A stretch of DNA of 64,000 bases, taken from the NCBI RefSeq assembly GCF_947502445.1, contig NZ_CANMZW010000024.1, forward strand, positions 1-64,000, given 5' to 3'. Shown here piece by piece: positions 9,500-18,273 of the stretch. Source of the stretch: an uncultured Brevibacillus sp. GTDB lineage: Bacteria > Bacillota > Bacilli > Brevibacillales > Brevibacillaceae. The notes below the pieces were generated by a model that saw only the letters and a program-made list of their open reading frames with translations, had not been told where the DNA came from and searched no databases. Position 1 is the stretch's first letter. Each line of letters opens with the position of its first letter. The position numbers and the translations under genes were made by a program.

Positions 9500-10830
9500 C
9501 CTATTTATCATTTCGCGAGTACGTGATGGGCGCTGCCAAGATCGGCATTGGCCTCGGAGTCGTCTCTATCCTCGCCCGCTGGGTGACGGGCAACACCATC
9601 TTTGGCTCGCCTGAGGCATTGGTCAAATACGGGATCTTTGGCGGAATCGGCTTTGCCCTGATGGGAGCTTTTGCGCTCAGTGCCTTCGGTTTTTTGGGGC
9701 GCAGAGTGCGGCGTGAATTGTCTGAAGGGATGACGATCGGGGATTACATGCGGGGCAAGCTCCATCCTTTTGGCTACTGGCTGATGATTATCATTTTGCT
9801 CATCACGACTGTCGAAGGCATGTTCGTTCAGGGCATGGCTGGCGGAGTACTTCTGAACATCCTGTTTGGCCTGCCCATTCCACTCGGTCTGCTCTGCTTT
9901 TTTATTTTTTGCGTCCTGTTTGCTGGAATTGGCGGGATTCGTTCCATCCACCGATTTGCCATCGTTCAAATTGTCATTACCTTTGCGGCGGCGATCTTGA
10001 TTCCCGTCTACTTTTTTGTGGGAAAGGGCGTAGAGCATGTCTACAACGGCTTGCGGCTATACCATCCGTATTTACTGGTAGTAAACAATTACGAAGGATT
10101 CTTTTTTATTATCACGGGGCTTTTAATCGGCTTTGGACAAGTCTTCGTAGACCAGGCTTCCTGGCAGCGGCTTTATATGATGGAAGAAAAGAAAGTCGTA
10201 CCGACCTTTTTATTGTCAGGCTTGATCTTTGCGACGGTCCCCTTATCGTTTTCCTCGCTCATCATTATCGTCATCTTCACTGGTGGCTTTGATGATATTT
10301 ACTCGCTGCTTTTTGATCTGGTAAGGAAGATCGATACGATGTTTTTGCTCGTTTTATTTGTGCTCTGTTCATTCGGGGCGATTACGTCTGCATTTGGCGC
10401 AGGACTGCATTCCATGATCTCTCTCATGGTCAACAACGTCTATCAATTGTTTCGCCCACATGCAACTGAGCGGCAAAAGATTCGCCTGAGCTACATTTTG
10501 GCGATCGCGATTGGCGCGCTGTCATTTTGTCTCACCCTTTACTTTCAACCAACACTGCTTGACCTGCTGTTTTTCTTTGGGATCATATACGCTTCATTAT
10601 TTTTACCTGTAGTCGTAATCGTTTTGACACAGGGAAAAGCACATAATTTCATTTTGATCAGTGCGGTAATTGGTTTAGCCGCCGGCTACGGCAGCAGGGT
10701 ATTTGTGGACAACATGAAAGCGATCTGGATCGCTTCCTCCAGCACAGCCCTGACCTTGCTTGCGTACTTGTGCGTCACCTGGCTATGGAAAAACTATTTC
10801 CGTACACCAGAACGACCTGATTCGCAATAA
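9496..10830 (+). CDS. sodium:solute symporter (SSF family)
   Basis: This 444-residue polytopic membrane protein has about 12-13 helices and the SSF hallmark GQVFVDQASWQRLYMM in the middle of the chain, so it is probably a sodium-driven importer of a small organic solute. The substrate cannot be read from sequence. The start is TTG at 9496, supported by AAGGGGAATG upstream and by a TTGA overlap with the regulator stop; an ATG thirty bases later would cut into the first helix. It forms an operon with the kinase and regulator at 8002-9499, an arrangement known for nutrient-sensing systems whose transporter is controlled by its own two-component pair. Confidence 0.83.
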   Translation: MTYLSFREYVMGAAKIGIGLGVVSILARWVTGNTIFGSPEALVKYGIFGGIGFALMGAFALSAFGFLGRRVRRELSEGMTIGDYMRGKLHPFGYWLMIIILLITTVEGMFVQGMAGGVLLNILFGLPIPLGLLCFFIFCVLFAGIGGIRSIHRFAIVQIVITFAAAILIPVYFFVGKGVEHVYNGLRLYHPYLLVVNNYEGFFFIITGLLIGFGQVFVDQASWQRLYMMEEKKVVPTFLLSGLIFATVPLSFSSLIIIVIFTGGFDDIYSLLFDLVRKIDTMFLLVLFVLCSFGAITSAFGAGLHSMISLMVNNVYQLFRPHATERQKIRLSYILAIAIGALSFCLTLYFQPTLLDLLFFFGIIYASLFLPVVVIVLTQGKAHNFILISAVIGLAAGYGSRVFVDNMKAIWIASSSTALTLLAYLCVTWLWKNYFRTPERPDSQ

Positions 10831-10864
10831 ATCCGCTTTGATTGAACAGGAAGGAACGAATGTT

Positions 10865-11764
10865 ATGCTACGCTCCTACTTACTGCTCATCTTTTGCGTC
10901 ACAGCCTGGGGTAGTAATTTTGTCTTCGGAAAAATGCTGGTCGCCGAATTTTCCCCCCTATTCTTGTCGGCGATGCGCTTATTGTTTATTTCTCTCTTTT
11001 TGCTGATTTGGGCAAAAGGACGACTGAAAATCCCTACTCTCTCTCGAAAGGACTGGATACTCCTAGCCGCTCTTGGCATCGTCGGAGTCTTTATTAACCA
11101 ATGGTCATTTTATAAAGGACTTGTGACTGCTGATCCAACGACCTCGGCACTCATTTTGGCATTGACACCAATTACGACTGCGCTTTTGGCAGCCCTGTTT
11201 CTAAAGGAATCCTTAACTGGTCGCATGGCCATCGGATCGGTGATTGGTACCGCTGGTGTGCTGTTCGTCATCTATACGGGTGCCGAGCTGCATTTTGACG
11301 CAGGTATTCTCTGGATTTTTCTGACGATGCTCACCTTTGCGGCATCCATTATTCTCGTTCGGGTATTGGGACATCGGCTTCCGCCGCTCGTCACCACGCT
11401 TTTTTCCAATTTGATCGGATTTGGCTCCATGCTCCCATTTGTGCTCGTCAGCATTCCTGCGGCAACCATAAGCTCGAGCCTGTCTTCCTGGCTGCTCTTG
11501 TTTGTCACTGCCGTGATCATGCATGGAATCGTGACCCTGATCTGGAACAGTCAGCTGCAAAAGGTCGGAGCTGCCAAAGCAGCAATGTTTTCCAACCTGG
11601 AGCCGTTTATCGCCATGGTCTTTGGATTTTTCCTCCTGGCGAAGCCCGTCACCGCTGTACAATTATTTGGCGCCGTGCTAATCATTGGTGGCGTGACCTT
11701 GACCACTACCTCTAAAGAGCCTAAGCAGCAGCAACAACGTCAGCTCAAGCCTTTCTCCTCGTAG
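10865..11764 (+). CDS. DMT-superfamily transporter (EamA type)
   Basis: This 299-residue membrane protein has ten predicted helices in two EamA repeats and belongs to the drug/metabolite transporter superfamily, which often exports amino acids or metabolites. Repeat 1 has WGSNFVFGKML and FYKGLVTADPTTSALILALTPITTALLAALFLKE; repeat 2 has AAKAAMFSNLEPFIAMVFGF, the conserved end-of-repeat motif. The ATG at 10865 follows AGGAAGGAACG; an earlier in-frame start at 10760 would overlap the SSF gene and lacks a binding site. The C-terminus ends in a Gln-rich tail. No substrate is implied by the context. Confidence 0.85.
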   Translation: MLRSYLLLIFCVTAWGSNFVFGKMLVAEFSPLFLSAMRLLFISLFLLIWAKGRLKIPTLSRKDWILLAALGIVGVFINQWSFYKGLVTADPTTSALILALTPITTALLAALFLKESLTGRMAIGSVIGTAGVLFVIYTGAELHFDAGILWIFLTMLTFAASIILVRVLGHRLPPLVTTLFSNLIGFGSMLPFVLVSIPAATISSSLSSWLLLFVTAVIMHGIVTLIWNSQLQKVGAAKAAMFSNLEPFIAMVFGFFLLAKPVTAVQLFGAVLIIGGVTLTTTSKEPKQQQQRQLKPFSS

Positions 11765-11821
11765 TGAAGATACCTGATCGTTAGCCAAATCCTTTTCATA
11801 CAAAAAAGGTCGGAATTATGG

Positions 11822-11851
11822 TTGTGATTCACAAATCCTCTGGAGTATACT
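11822..11851 (+). promoter_or_regulatory. candidate sigma-A promoter of the disrupted small gene
   Basis: TTGTGA at 11822-11827 and TATACT at 11846-11851 are 18 bases apart and lie 26 bases before the ATG at 11878. GCGAGGAGGAGCG at about 11861-11873 is a strong ribosome binding site for that gene. Confidence 0.5.
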
Positions 11852-11877
11852 AGCAGTAAAGCGAGGAGGAGCGATCC

Positions 11878-12353
11878 ATGTCTACTGTAAAGCTATCCCA
11901 ATGGGAGACGATGTTGCTGGAGGCAGCTCGTGCCCATGGATTTGTTGATGAAGAAATTATTCACAAGCTGCGCTCAGGAAACAGAGAGCCTTTTTTGGAT
12001 GTAGAGGGCGGCAAATACGATTACACGCATCTTTTTGAGCTTTCCAAAAACGATCCGCAGACGCTGGAAAAAGCGATCCGCAGACGCTGGAAAAAGCGAT
12101 CCGCGAGGGCTATCAAATCAAATTCACAACATTTAACGGAATTAAATTCCTTTTGAATAAACGGTATGATATTCAGGCAGAGCGAGATTATCAGGTCGCT
12201 GGCGACACGCTTGATCAGGTGCCCCTCAAAGACGAGGCACTTGCTTGGCTGAGACAAGCGATTTCGAAAAACTGGCGGATTGTCGAGCTGGAAAAGCGTG
12301 CAAACTCTGGTGAGACGCTTGTACGCTTTGAACTGGCGACCCCTGCCTCGTAA
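11878..12353 (+). pseudogene. hypothetical gene split by a 23-bp tandem duplication
   Basis: Reading starts at the ATG at 11878 with a strong ribosome binding site but hits a stop at 12156 in a frame that turns basic and unlike the preceding sequence. The cause is visible: the 23-base unit CGATCCGCAGACGCTGGAAAAAG stands twice in tandem, at 12051-12073 and 12074-12096. Removing one copy restores one frame to 12353 and gives a 150-residue protein running ...LEKAIREGYQIKFTTFNG... into a C-terminal part encoded by 12153-12353. The intact product is a small, soluble, charged protein that I do not recognise. It may be a pseudogene, a reversible slippage switch, or an assembly error. Confidence 0.75.
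12051..12096. repeat. 23-bp perfect tandem duplication
   Basis: Two perfect copies of a 23-base unit (12051-12073 and 12074-12096) lie inside the small gene at 11878. Since 23 is not a multiple of three, the second copy shifts the reading frame. A partial third copy (CGATCCGCGA) follows and is the native continuation. Confidence 0.95.
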
Positions 12354-12371
12354 AAAATATAAGAACTGAAC

Positions 12372-12409
12372 AAAAGAGCACTCTCCCCCAGCGGAAAGTG
12401 CTCTTTTTT
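12372..12409 (+). terminator. Rho-independent terminator
   Basis: AAAAGAGCACT at 12372-12382 pairs with AGTGCTCTTTT at 12397-12407 and is followed by more T. It ends the small plus-strand gene and, as the stem is flanked by A and T runs, could also serve the minus-strand permease gene that ends at 12427. Confidence 0.85.
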
Positions 12410-12426
12410 CATTCATTGATGACTCG

Positions 12427-13260
12427 TCAGCCTTTTACTGCTCCCTGCGTCAGCCCTTCGACGAGGTACTTTTGGCAAAACGCAAATAACAGCATGGTAG
12501 GGATGACAGATAGTACAGTTGCTGCTGACATCGCTCCCCATTCAATATCAAACTTTTTGATAAAAGCATTCATGGCTACCGGAATCGTCTTGACCGACTC
12601 TTCGTCAATGAACAAGACTGCCATAATCAGCTCATTCCAGCACTGAACAAATGCAAAGATGAATGTGGCGGCAATCCCAGGAAGCATGATAGGAACAATG
12701 ACACGAAACAATGCGCTGATTCGGGAGCAGCCGTCCATCATTGCCGCTTCCTCCAAGGCCGTAGGAATACGCTGAAAGAAACCAGACATGATGATCGTAC
12801 AAAACGGAATGAGCATGACCGTGTAGATCAGCATGAGAGATGTCAGGCTGTTTAAGATATGCATTTTGGACATCATGACGTACAATGGCGCCATTCCGAT
12901 AAACATCGGAATCATCTGTGTGATCAGAAAGCCGAACATAACCTGGCGCTTCCCCCGGAAGGAAAAGCGTGCGAGTACATAGCCGCCGAGCATCGCGATG
13001 ACAACTACAATGGACGAGGCGACGAGCGAGACGAGAAAGCTGTTCCAAATGTACACCTGAAAGTGGGAAATCCGAAAGATTTCGATGTAATTCAGAAAAG
13101 TAACCTGCTCAGGCCAATAGCTGATTGGCAGTGAAAAAATTTCCTTTTGCCCTTTGAGCGATGTGATAATAATCCAGTACAGGGGAAAAATCGCGAATGC
13201 CAAAAAGCTTCCTAGCACGACCACTCTTCCTGTCCTCCACCATTGATGGTCTCGATCCAT
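12427..13260 (-). CDS. carbohydrate ABC transporter permease, MalG type
   Basis: This 277-residue permease is the MalG-like subunit of a CUT1-type sugar importer. It has six helices and the EAA motif EEAAMMDGCSRISALFRVIVPIMLPG at about residues 185-210. The start codon directly abuts the stop of the MalF-type gene at 13261, so the two are translated together. The operon 12427-15570 holds a lipoprotein binding protein and two permeases but no ATPase, so a shared MsmX-type ATPase encoded elsewhere probably energises it, as is known for many Bacillales CUT1 systems. The sugar is not identifiable. Confidence 0.92.
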   Translation of the reverse strand: MDRDHQWWRTGRVVVLGSFLAFAIFPLYWIIITSLKGQKEIFSLPISYWPEQVTFLNYIEIFRISHFQVYIWNSFLVSLVASSIVVVIAMLGGYVLARFSFRGKRQVMFGFLITQMIPMFIGMAPLYVMMSKMHILNSLTSLMLIYTVMLIPFCTIIMSGFFQRIPTALEEAAMMDGCSRISALFRVIVPIMLPGIAATFIFAFVQCWNELIMAVLFIDEESVKTIPVAMNAFIKKFDIEWGAMSAATVLSVIPTMLLFAFCQKYLVEGLTQGAVKG

Positions 13261-14211
13261 CTAAAAGTCCCCTCCCTTCTCCACCTTGGTCGCTTTCACG
13301 TAGAAAACGGTAAACAGCAGCAGGATTACCACGATGATGACCCCAATCGCCGAGGCTTGACCGTAATCCTGACCGAAAATCACTTTGTCGATCATGTAAG
13401 TCGCGAAAATATGTGTTGAGCCTGCGGGACCTCCATTTGTCATCGAATAGATGATATCGGGGAAGTTCAGTATCCAGATCACCCTGAGCAAAATCGTCAC
13501 AAGCATGGTAGGCATAATGTATGGCAGTGTCACACTCCAAAACTGTTGAAACCGCCCAGCACCATCCATCGCCGCTGCTTCATACAGCTCCTCGGGAATC
13601 GACTGGAGTGCAGCCAGAATCATGATCGCAAAGAAAGCGACTCCGTACCAAATGTTTGCGATAATGACCGCAGCCATCGCCCATTTACCGTCGGCTAAAA
13701 AAGGAATGGGGGCATCGATCAAGCCTGACCTCAGCAAAAGATCGTTGATCACGCCGAATTGTGCATTAAACATCCAGCGCCAGATCAGCCCGATCAAAAA
13801 GCCGGACATCGCCCACGGAAAGAAGACAAACGCCTGATAAATTCCTCTCCCCCGAAAACGGCGACGCATCATGAGGGCGAGAGCGAAGCCAAACAGCAGC
13901 TGAAAAAACAAGGAGATAACTACCCAGTAAAGGCTGTTCATCGCAACCCGAGGGAATTCGGGACTCGTCACTACATTTACAAAATTGTCCAATCCGATAA
14001 ACTCGATATTGAGCAGATCAAACAAGGTGTAGTTTTGAAAGGACATAATCACGCCGCGCAAAAGCGGATAGTACGTAAATACCGAAACAAACAATAGCGC
14101 AGGCAAAAGGCACAGGAGGATGAATGCTCCTTCCCTCGAGACGCGAAATGTTTTTTTCCGTTCCGGCGCGAGCTGCTTCGTCTTCATGACGATGGGTTTT
14201 TGTGTTTGCAC
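13261..14211 (-). CDS. carbohydrate ABC transporter permease, MalF type
   Basis: This 316-residue membrane protein is the MalF-like partner of the permease at 12427. It has an N-terminal cytoplasmic stretch of about 25 residues, a first helix starting EGAFILLCLLPALLF, and the EAA motif EELYEAAAMDGAGRFQQFWSVTLP at about residues 215-240. It follows the binding-protein gene after 18 bases and is part of the same minus-strand operon. Family assignment is clear; substrate specificity lies with the binding protein and is unknown. Confidence 0.92.
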   Translation of the reverse strand: MQTQKPIVMKTKQLAPERKKTFRVSREGAFILLCLLPALLFVSVFTYYPLLRGVIMSFQNYTLFDLLNIEFIGLDNFVNVVTSPEFPRVAMNSLYWVVISLFFQLLFGFALALMMRRRFRGRGIYQAFVFFPWAMSGFLIGLIWRWMFNAQFGVINDLLLRSGLIDAPIPFLADGKWAMAAVIIANIWYGVAFFAIMILAALQSIPEELYEAAAMDGAGRFQQFWSVTLPYIMPTMLVTILLRVIWILNFPDIIYSMTNGGPAGSTHIFATYMIDKVIFGQDYGQASAIGVIIVVILLLFTVFYVKATKVEKGGDF

Positions 14212-14229
14212 GACTGTCTTCCCCCTCGT

Positions 14230-15570
14230 CTATTTCCGTTCTGCCTTTTCTTTCGTCCAATACTGATCCCACTTCTTCAAGAGATCCTCTGCAGACAGCT
14301 GGTCTAGCAAATAGCTCTGGATTTCTTTGTCTGCCGTACTTTGCCACGCTCCCCAGCCCTTGTAATCAACTGGTCTGGAAACATCGAGGAAGGTAGCGGG
14401 CTGTTGATTCATTTCGATAAACGGCTTGAAATAGCCCGTCTTGTAAAATTCATCCTCAGCTGCACTCTTCACTACAGGAATGACTGAGGTCTTTTTGGCA
14501 AAATGCGTGGCTTGCTCCGGATCGGAGAGGAATTTAATCAGCTTCCACGCCTCCTCCTTATGCTTGGAATAGGCAGTCATCCCCCAGCCCGGGCCGCCTA
14601 CTACCTGCTGTGCCACGCCAGATGGTCCGACTGGTATTGGAGCCGTAGCCCATGTGCCTTCCTGCATCTTTTCTTTGGCTCCATCGATGACATCAGGGTC
14701 TTGGATCAGCATAGCAGTAGAGCCTGCTACAAAGCCCTGCACCATCTCCTGAAAGCCCCAGCTCACGGAATCGGCTGGCGACGCTTCCTTGTACAGCTGC
14801 TTATAGTACCGCATCGCTTCGAGAGACTCCGGTGTAGAAAAGAGTGTGCGTCCATCCTTTAAGAAAAATGCCGAGGCCGGATCTACTTGTGGGCCGTTGT
14901 ACGCCCACATCGTGATCAGCGCGTAATCCCAGCCGGTCGAGCCGCCACGGAAGCTGTAGCCGAAGCGATTTTTCGCAGGGTCCGTCAGCTTTTTCCCTGC
15001 TACAAGCAGCTCGTCCCACGTCTTCGGGACCTCTATGCCCGCTTCCTTAAACCAGTCTGTCCGGTAATACAGGACCCGCTGATACAGCCCATTCGGAATG
15101 TAATACGGGGTATTATCAACCCATGTCGCGCGGCGCTTGGCCACATCAGTGAGCTGATCGTAATTTTGCCATTTGTCCGTGTACGGCTTCAAATTCTCAA
15201 TAAACCCGTTCATCGAAAACTGCTTGGCATTGAATTCTCGCACTTCCAGTACATCCAGCTCTTCCTTTGCCATAAGCATCTGGGTAATTTTTTGGTCTGC
15301 TCCCTCAAACGGAGGGGAAATTAAATCGACCTTGATACCCGGATTTTTTTCTTCAAACTTTGCGAGCATCCCCTTCAACATCTCGGTCCGTTGAGGACTG
15401 GTAATGCTCTCAACCATCTTCAGCTTGACGGTTTGTCCACTTTGCTCACTGCCAGACCCCGACGCCGGTGAATTAGCCTCTGGAGTAGCGGAAGGCTGGC
15501 TACATCCTACCAGCAATGCTGTCGCGACACTCACTTGGAGTGCCATAGAAATCCAGGAACGAATTCCCAT
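14230..15570 (-). CDS. extracellular sugar-binding lipoprotein (family 1 solute-binding protein)
   Basis: This 446-residue protein begins with a lipoprotein signal peptide whose lipobox ends LLVGC with Cys23 as the lipidated residue, followed by a Ser/Pro-rich linker. The mature part shows the family 1 pattern: a lobe starting VKLKMVESITSPQRTEML, the hinge signature RVLYYRTDWFKEAGIEVPKTWDELLVAGKKL, and a VGGPGWGMTAYSKHKEEAWKLIKFL segment near the C-terminal lobe. It captures the sugar outside the membrane for the MalF/MalG-type permeases downstream. AAGGGGGTTCG precedes the ATG. It is the first gene of its operon. Confidence 0.92.
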   Translation of the reverse strand: MGIRSWISMALQVSVATALLVGCSQPSATPEANSPASGSGSEQSGQTVKLKMVESITSPQRTEMLKGMLAKFEEKNPGIKVDLISPPFEGADQKITQMLMAKEELDVLEVREFNAKQFSMNGFIENLKPYTDKWQNYDQLTDVAKRRATWVDNTPYYIPNGLYQRVLYYRTDWFKEAGIEVPKTWDELLVAGKKLTDPAKNRFGYSFRGGSTGWDYALITMWAYNGPQVDPASAFFLKDGRTLFSTPESLEAMRYYKQLYKEASPADSVSWGFQEMVQGFVAGSTAMLIQDPDVIDGAKEKMQEGTWATAPIPVGPSGVAQQVVGGPGWGMTAYSKHKEEAWKLIKFLSDPEQATHFAKKTSVIPVVKSAAEDEFYKTGYFKPFIEMNQQPATFLDVSRPVDYKGWGAWQSTADKEIQSYLLDQLSAEDLLKKWDQYWTKEKAERK

Positions 15571-15984
15571 ACACGAACCCCCTTGTTCATATTTGCAGGA
15601 CAGTTCGTATTATAATAAATATTCTGAATAATAAGTTTTGATATCTTTACCAATCTTTGCATTATCTTTACTCGTTTTCGCTATTAGGAAAGAGCCTCGT
15701 TAAACGCAGCTTCGATTACCTCAGCATCCTCGGAAACGACAAACAAAATATAGGATTGATTGGCTATTAATACTCATCATCAATCTTGCCTCCCTTGTTT
15801 TATCATTCCCACCTCACTACGTTTTTTGAAAGCAGCACTTCTGCGCCTGCCTGATTTACTGGATACCCTATCACGATTGCAAAAACTAGACAAACACGTT
15901 CAAGAGAAACCTGCAACGGAAAGATGCTATAATGTAAACGTTCAAGATGCCATTTACGTTCTGAAATAGGAAGGAGACTCACCC
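15571..15984. other. 414-base intergenic region with a short coding remnant
   Basis: The minus strand carries a -10-like TATAAT (15609-15614) that could start the sugar-transport operon. A minus-strand frame at about 15689-15776 reads NQSYILFVVSEDAEVIEAA and ends FNEALS before a stop. It has no start or upstream partner and looks like the tail of a lost gene, but I cannot name the family. The plus-strand part from 15880 holds the aldolase promoter. Confidence 0.4.
15928..15946 (+). promoter_or_regulatory. aldolase -10 box with overlapping cre-like site
   Basis: TATAAT at 15928-15933 lies about 50 bases before the aldolase ATG. Directly overlapping it, ATGTAAACGTTCAAG (15932-15946) matches the catabolite-responsive element core TGTAAACGTT but misses the last two consensus positions. 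A convincing -35 box is not seen. CcpA control is an inference. Confidence 0.35.
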
Positions 15985-16869
15985 ATGAATACAAAGCAAT
16001 TGGATCGCATTCACACGGGAAAAGGATTTATCGCTGCATTGGACCAAAGCGGCGGAAGCACGCCAAAGGCGCTGTTGCAATACGGCATTTCAGAGGACAG
16101 CTATTCCACTGAAGAAGAGATGTATGCCCTGGTGCATGAGATGAGAACGCGTATTATCAAAAGTCCTGCGTTTCATTCCGAGCATATTTTGGGTGCCATT
16201 CTTTTTGAGAACACGATGGAGCGTCTCATTGACGGACAATTGACCGCTGACTATCTTTGGGAGCAAAAAGGCATCGTACCTTTTTTGAAAGTCGATAAAG
16301 GGCTTGCCGAGCTGGAAAACGGCGTTCAGCTCATGAAGCCTATCTCCGGCCTGAATGATCTTCTACAGCGGGCACGGTCGCGCAATATTTTCGGAACGAA
16401 AATGCGCTCTGTGATCAAGGAAGCCAATCCTGTCGGGATCAAAAAAGTCGTGGAGCAACAGTTTGAAATCGGCAACCAAATCGCGCAGATGGGACTGGTT
16501 CCGATTATTGAACCGGAAGTGGATATTTACAGCGCGGATAAGGCAGCATCGGAAAAGCTGTTGAAGGATGAGATTTCCGCTCAATTAGCTGCTCTAGGCA
16601 AAGACGTGAAAATCATGCTGAAGCTCTCCATCCCAACAGAAGACAACTTCTACCGCGATCTCATGGACGATCCACATGTCGTTCGAATCGTTGCTTTGTC
16701 TGGCGGCTACTCGCAAGCAGAAGCAAACGAAAAGCTGTCCCGAAACGACGGATTAATCGCTAGCTTCTCCCGTGCCTTGTCGCAGGACCTCACTGCTGGA
16801 CAGTCTGACGAGGAATTCAACGCGACACTCGCTTCATCCGTTCAAAGCATTTACAAAGCCTCTCTGTAA
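15985..16869 (+). CDS. fda: class I fructose-bisphosphate aldolase
   Basis: This 294-residue protein matches the short class I fructose-bisphosphate aldolase family, which cleaves fructose 1,6-bisphosphate to dihydroxyacetone phosphate and glyceraldehyde 3-phosphate through a Schiff base without a metal. The N-terminus [19 protein letters not shown] is diagnostic. Other conserved blocks are [30 protein letters not shown], and IMLKLSIP, which should contain the Schiff-base Lys, followed by [28 protein letters not shown] precedes the ATG. The gene stands alone with its own promoter and terminator. Confidence 0.92.
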   Translation: MNTKQLDRIHTGKGFIAALDQSGGSTPKALLQYGISEDSYSTEEEMYALVHEMRTRIIKSPAFHSEHILGAILFENTMERLIDGQLTADYLWEQKGIVPFLKVDKGLAELENGVQLMKPISGLNDLLQRARSRNIFGTKMRSVIKEANPVGIKKVVEQQFEIGNQIAQMGLVPIIEPEVDIYSADKAASEKLLKDEISAQLAALGKDVKIMLKLSIPTEDNFYRDLMDDPHVVRIVALSGGYSQAEANEKLSRNDGLIASFSRALSQDLTAGQSDEEFNATLASSVQSIYKASL

Positions 16870-16890
16870 TTCCGTAAAAAGATAGACTGC

Positions 16891-16930
16891 AAAAATCCCG
16901 TTCCACATTGATTGTGAAACGGGATTTTTT
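16891..16930 (+). terminator. Rho-independent terminator (bidirectional)
   Basis: AAAAATCCCGTTCCACA (16891-16907) pairs with TGTGAAACGGGATTTTT (16913-16929), with one mismatch. It follows the aldolase gene and its A/T flanks suit the convergent serine hydrolase gene ending at 16951 as well. Confidence 0.88.
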
Positions 16931-16950
16931 ATATGGCAGAGAATAACGCT

Positions 16951-18273
16951 CTAGGCACTCGCCCGAACCAGCATCCGAAGACCTAGTAAAGCAGCCCATG
17001 CCTGGCGTTCTGCCTTGAAGAAGAAGCGGAGGGGCATTTCACTTTCCACAAAGACGAGAGTGTCGCCAGCGCTTGCACACAGCTCGAATTCGGTTCCCGC
17101 TACATCGGCTACGGGGATGCCTTCACGCAGAAAAATGCGTAAATCTCCACCTTCTGTTGATTGATATGTACCGACCAGTCTCTCCAGCTCGTCTTTGCTC
17201 GCCTCGTAGACCGGCTCTGTCGGTTGTTTTTCCTCCACCGGCAGCTCTAGCGCTGCGTTCACAGCAGCTAGCCATACATTGCGGATCGGCACATTGTCGA
17301 GATTGGACAACACTGCTACTACCAGTCCTTGTTCTGGGACAAAGCCAAAGTTGGAGGAAACACCAGGCTGTCCCCCTCCATGCTCCACAAGTGTTGCGCC
17401 GTGATAATCAGGCGTCATTTTGAGGGCATAGCCGTACCACGTATTTCTCGCCAATCTGTGGACCGGCTGCCACATCGTACGGAGCAGCGCTGCACTAGCT
17501 ATTTCTTTTTTCTCAGAGCAGCCTTCATTGACAAACAGTTGACCGTATTTCATCAGGTCGACAACGTTGGAGCGAATTCCGCCGCCGACCTCATAATTTC
17601 CGAGTGTTGGCCATGTCGCCTTCTCGACTGGTTTGCCGTCGCCTCTTTGCACATAGGGGACAGATACATCATCCAGGCGCGCTACCTCTTCGAGACTAAA
17701 TGTGCTTCGATGCATCTCCAGTGGGTCCAGCAGCTGATCCGTCATATATCTGCGGTAGAGTCGTCCGGTTACGCGCTCAATAATGGCTCCCAGCAGCAAA
17801 AACATGTCATTACAGTAGCTAATGTACTCACCGGGCTCTCCGAGCGGCTCGTAAGTGAGGGAGCCTACGTACTCCAAATGATCATTTAATTTCGTCAATT
17901 CTTCCCGGCGAAGCAGTGGTGGCACTCCTGAAGTGTGGGATAGCAGATGACGAATTTTGATCTTTTCCGGATCAGCTTGTCCACCTGGACGAAAGGACGG
18001 AATGTATTTGCAAACGGGATCGTCAAGCGAAAGCTTTCCTGCTGCAGCCAGCTGCATGATTGCCACTGCCGTAAACGACTTGGTGACAGATGCGATTCCA
18101 AAAATAGTCGCTGGTGTTACTGGCTCCATTGTCTCCAGATCACGGACACCAAAGCCTTTTTGATAAATCACTTGCCCATGACGTGAGATAGCAAGAGAAA
18201 TTCCCGGAACGCGATGCTCTTCCATAAACTTTTCGACATAGGCATTCAAACTCGATTCGCTTGCAAGCTTCAT
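16951..18273 (-). CDS. serine hydrolase of the beta-lactamase / D-aminopeptidase family (S12)
   Basis: This 440-residue serine hydrolase has the penicillin-binding-protein-like fold. The active-site motifs are SVTK (S62, K65), YCN (Y153-N155) and HGGGQPG near residue 315 in place of KTG. The C-terminal 110 residues form an extra beta-rich domain as in D-aminopeptidase and esterase relatives. There is no signal peptide, so it acts in the cytoplasm. The start at 18273 is chosen because it overlaps the upstream stop (TAATG) with GGGGGGAGATGTA before it; a start five codons upstream is less well spaced. It sits in an operon with an S58 and an M19 peptidase, which suggests D-amino-acid peptide or amide hydrolysis. 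Confidence 0.86.
   Translation of the reverse strand: MKLASESSLNAYVEKFMEEHRVPGISLAISRHGQVIYQKGFGVRDLETMEPVTPATIFGIASVTKSFTAVAIMQLAAAGKLSLDDPVCKYIPSFRPGGQADPEKIKIRHLLSHTSGVPPLLRREELTKLNDHLEYVGSLTYEPLGEPGEYISYCNDMFLLLGAIIERVTGRLYRRYMTDQLLDPLEMHRSTFSLEEVARLDDVSVPYVQRGDGKPVEKATWPTLGNYEVGGGIRSNVVDLMKYGQLFVNEGCSEKKEIASAALLRTMWQPVHRLARNTWYGYALKMTPDYHGATLVEHGGGQPGVSSNFGFVPEQGLVVAVLSNLDNVPIRNVWLAAVNAALELPVEEKQPTEPVYEASKDELERLVGTYQSTEGGDLRIFLREGIPVADVAGTEFELCASAGDTLVFVESEMPLRFFFKAERQAWAALLGLRMLVRASA

Noticed and set aside
10760-10864. Longer N-terminus of the DMT transporter
   Set aside because: The extra 35 residues overlap the SSF gene and are polar; the ATG at 10865 has a good ribosome binding site before the first helix.
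11213-11662. 149-codon minus-strand frame within the DMT transporter gene
   Set aside because: Low-complexity, charged antisense reading of a membrane protein gene; no start signals.
12021-12416. 131-codon minus-strand frame over the disrupted small gene
   Set aside because: It is antisense, and the plus-strand frame has a promoter, binding site and restores to 150 codons when the duplication is removed.
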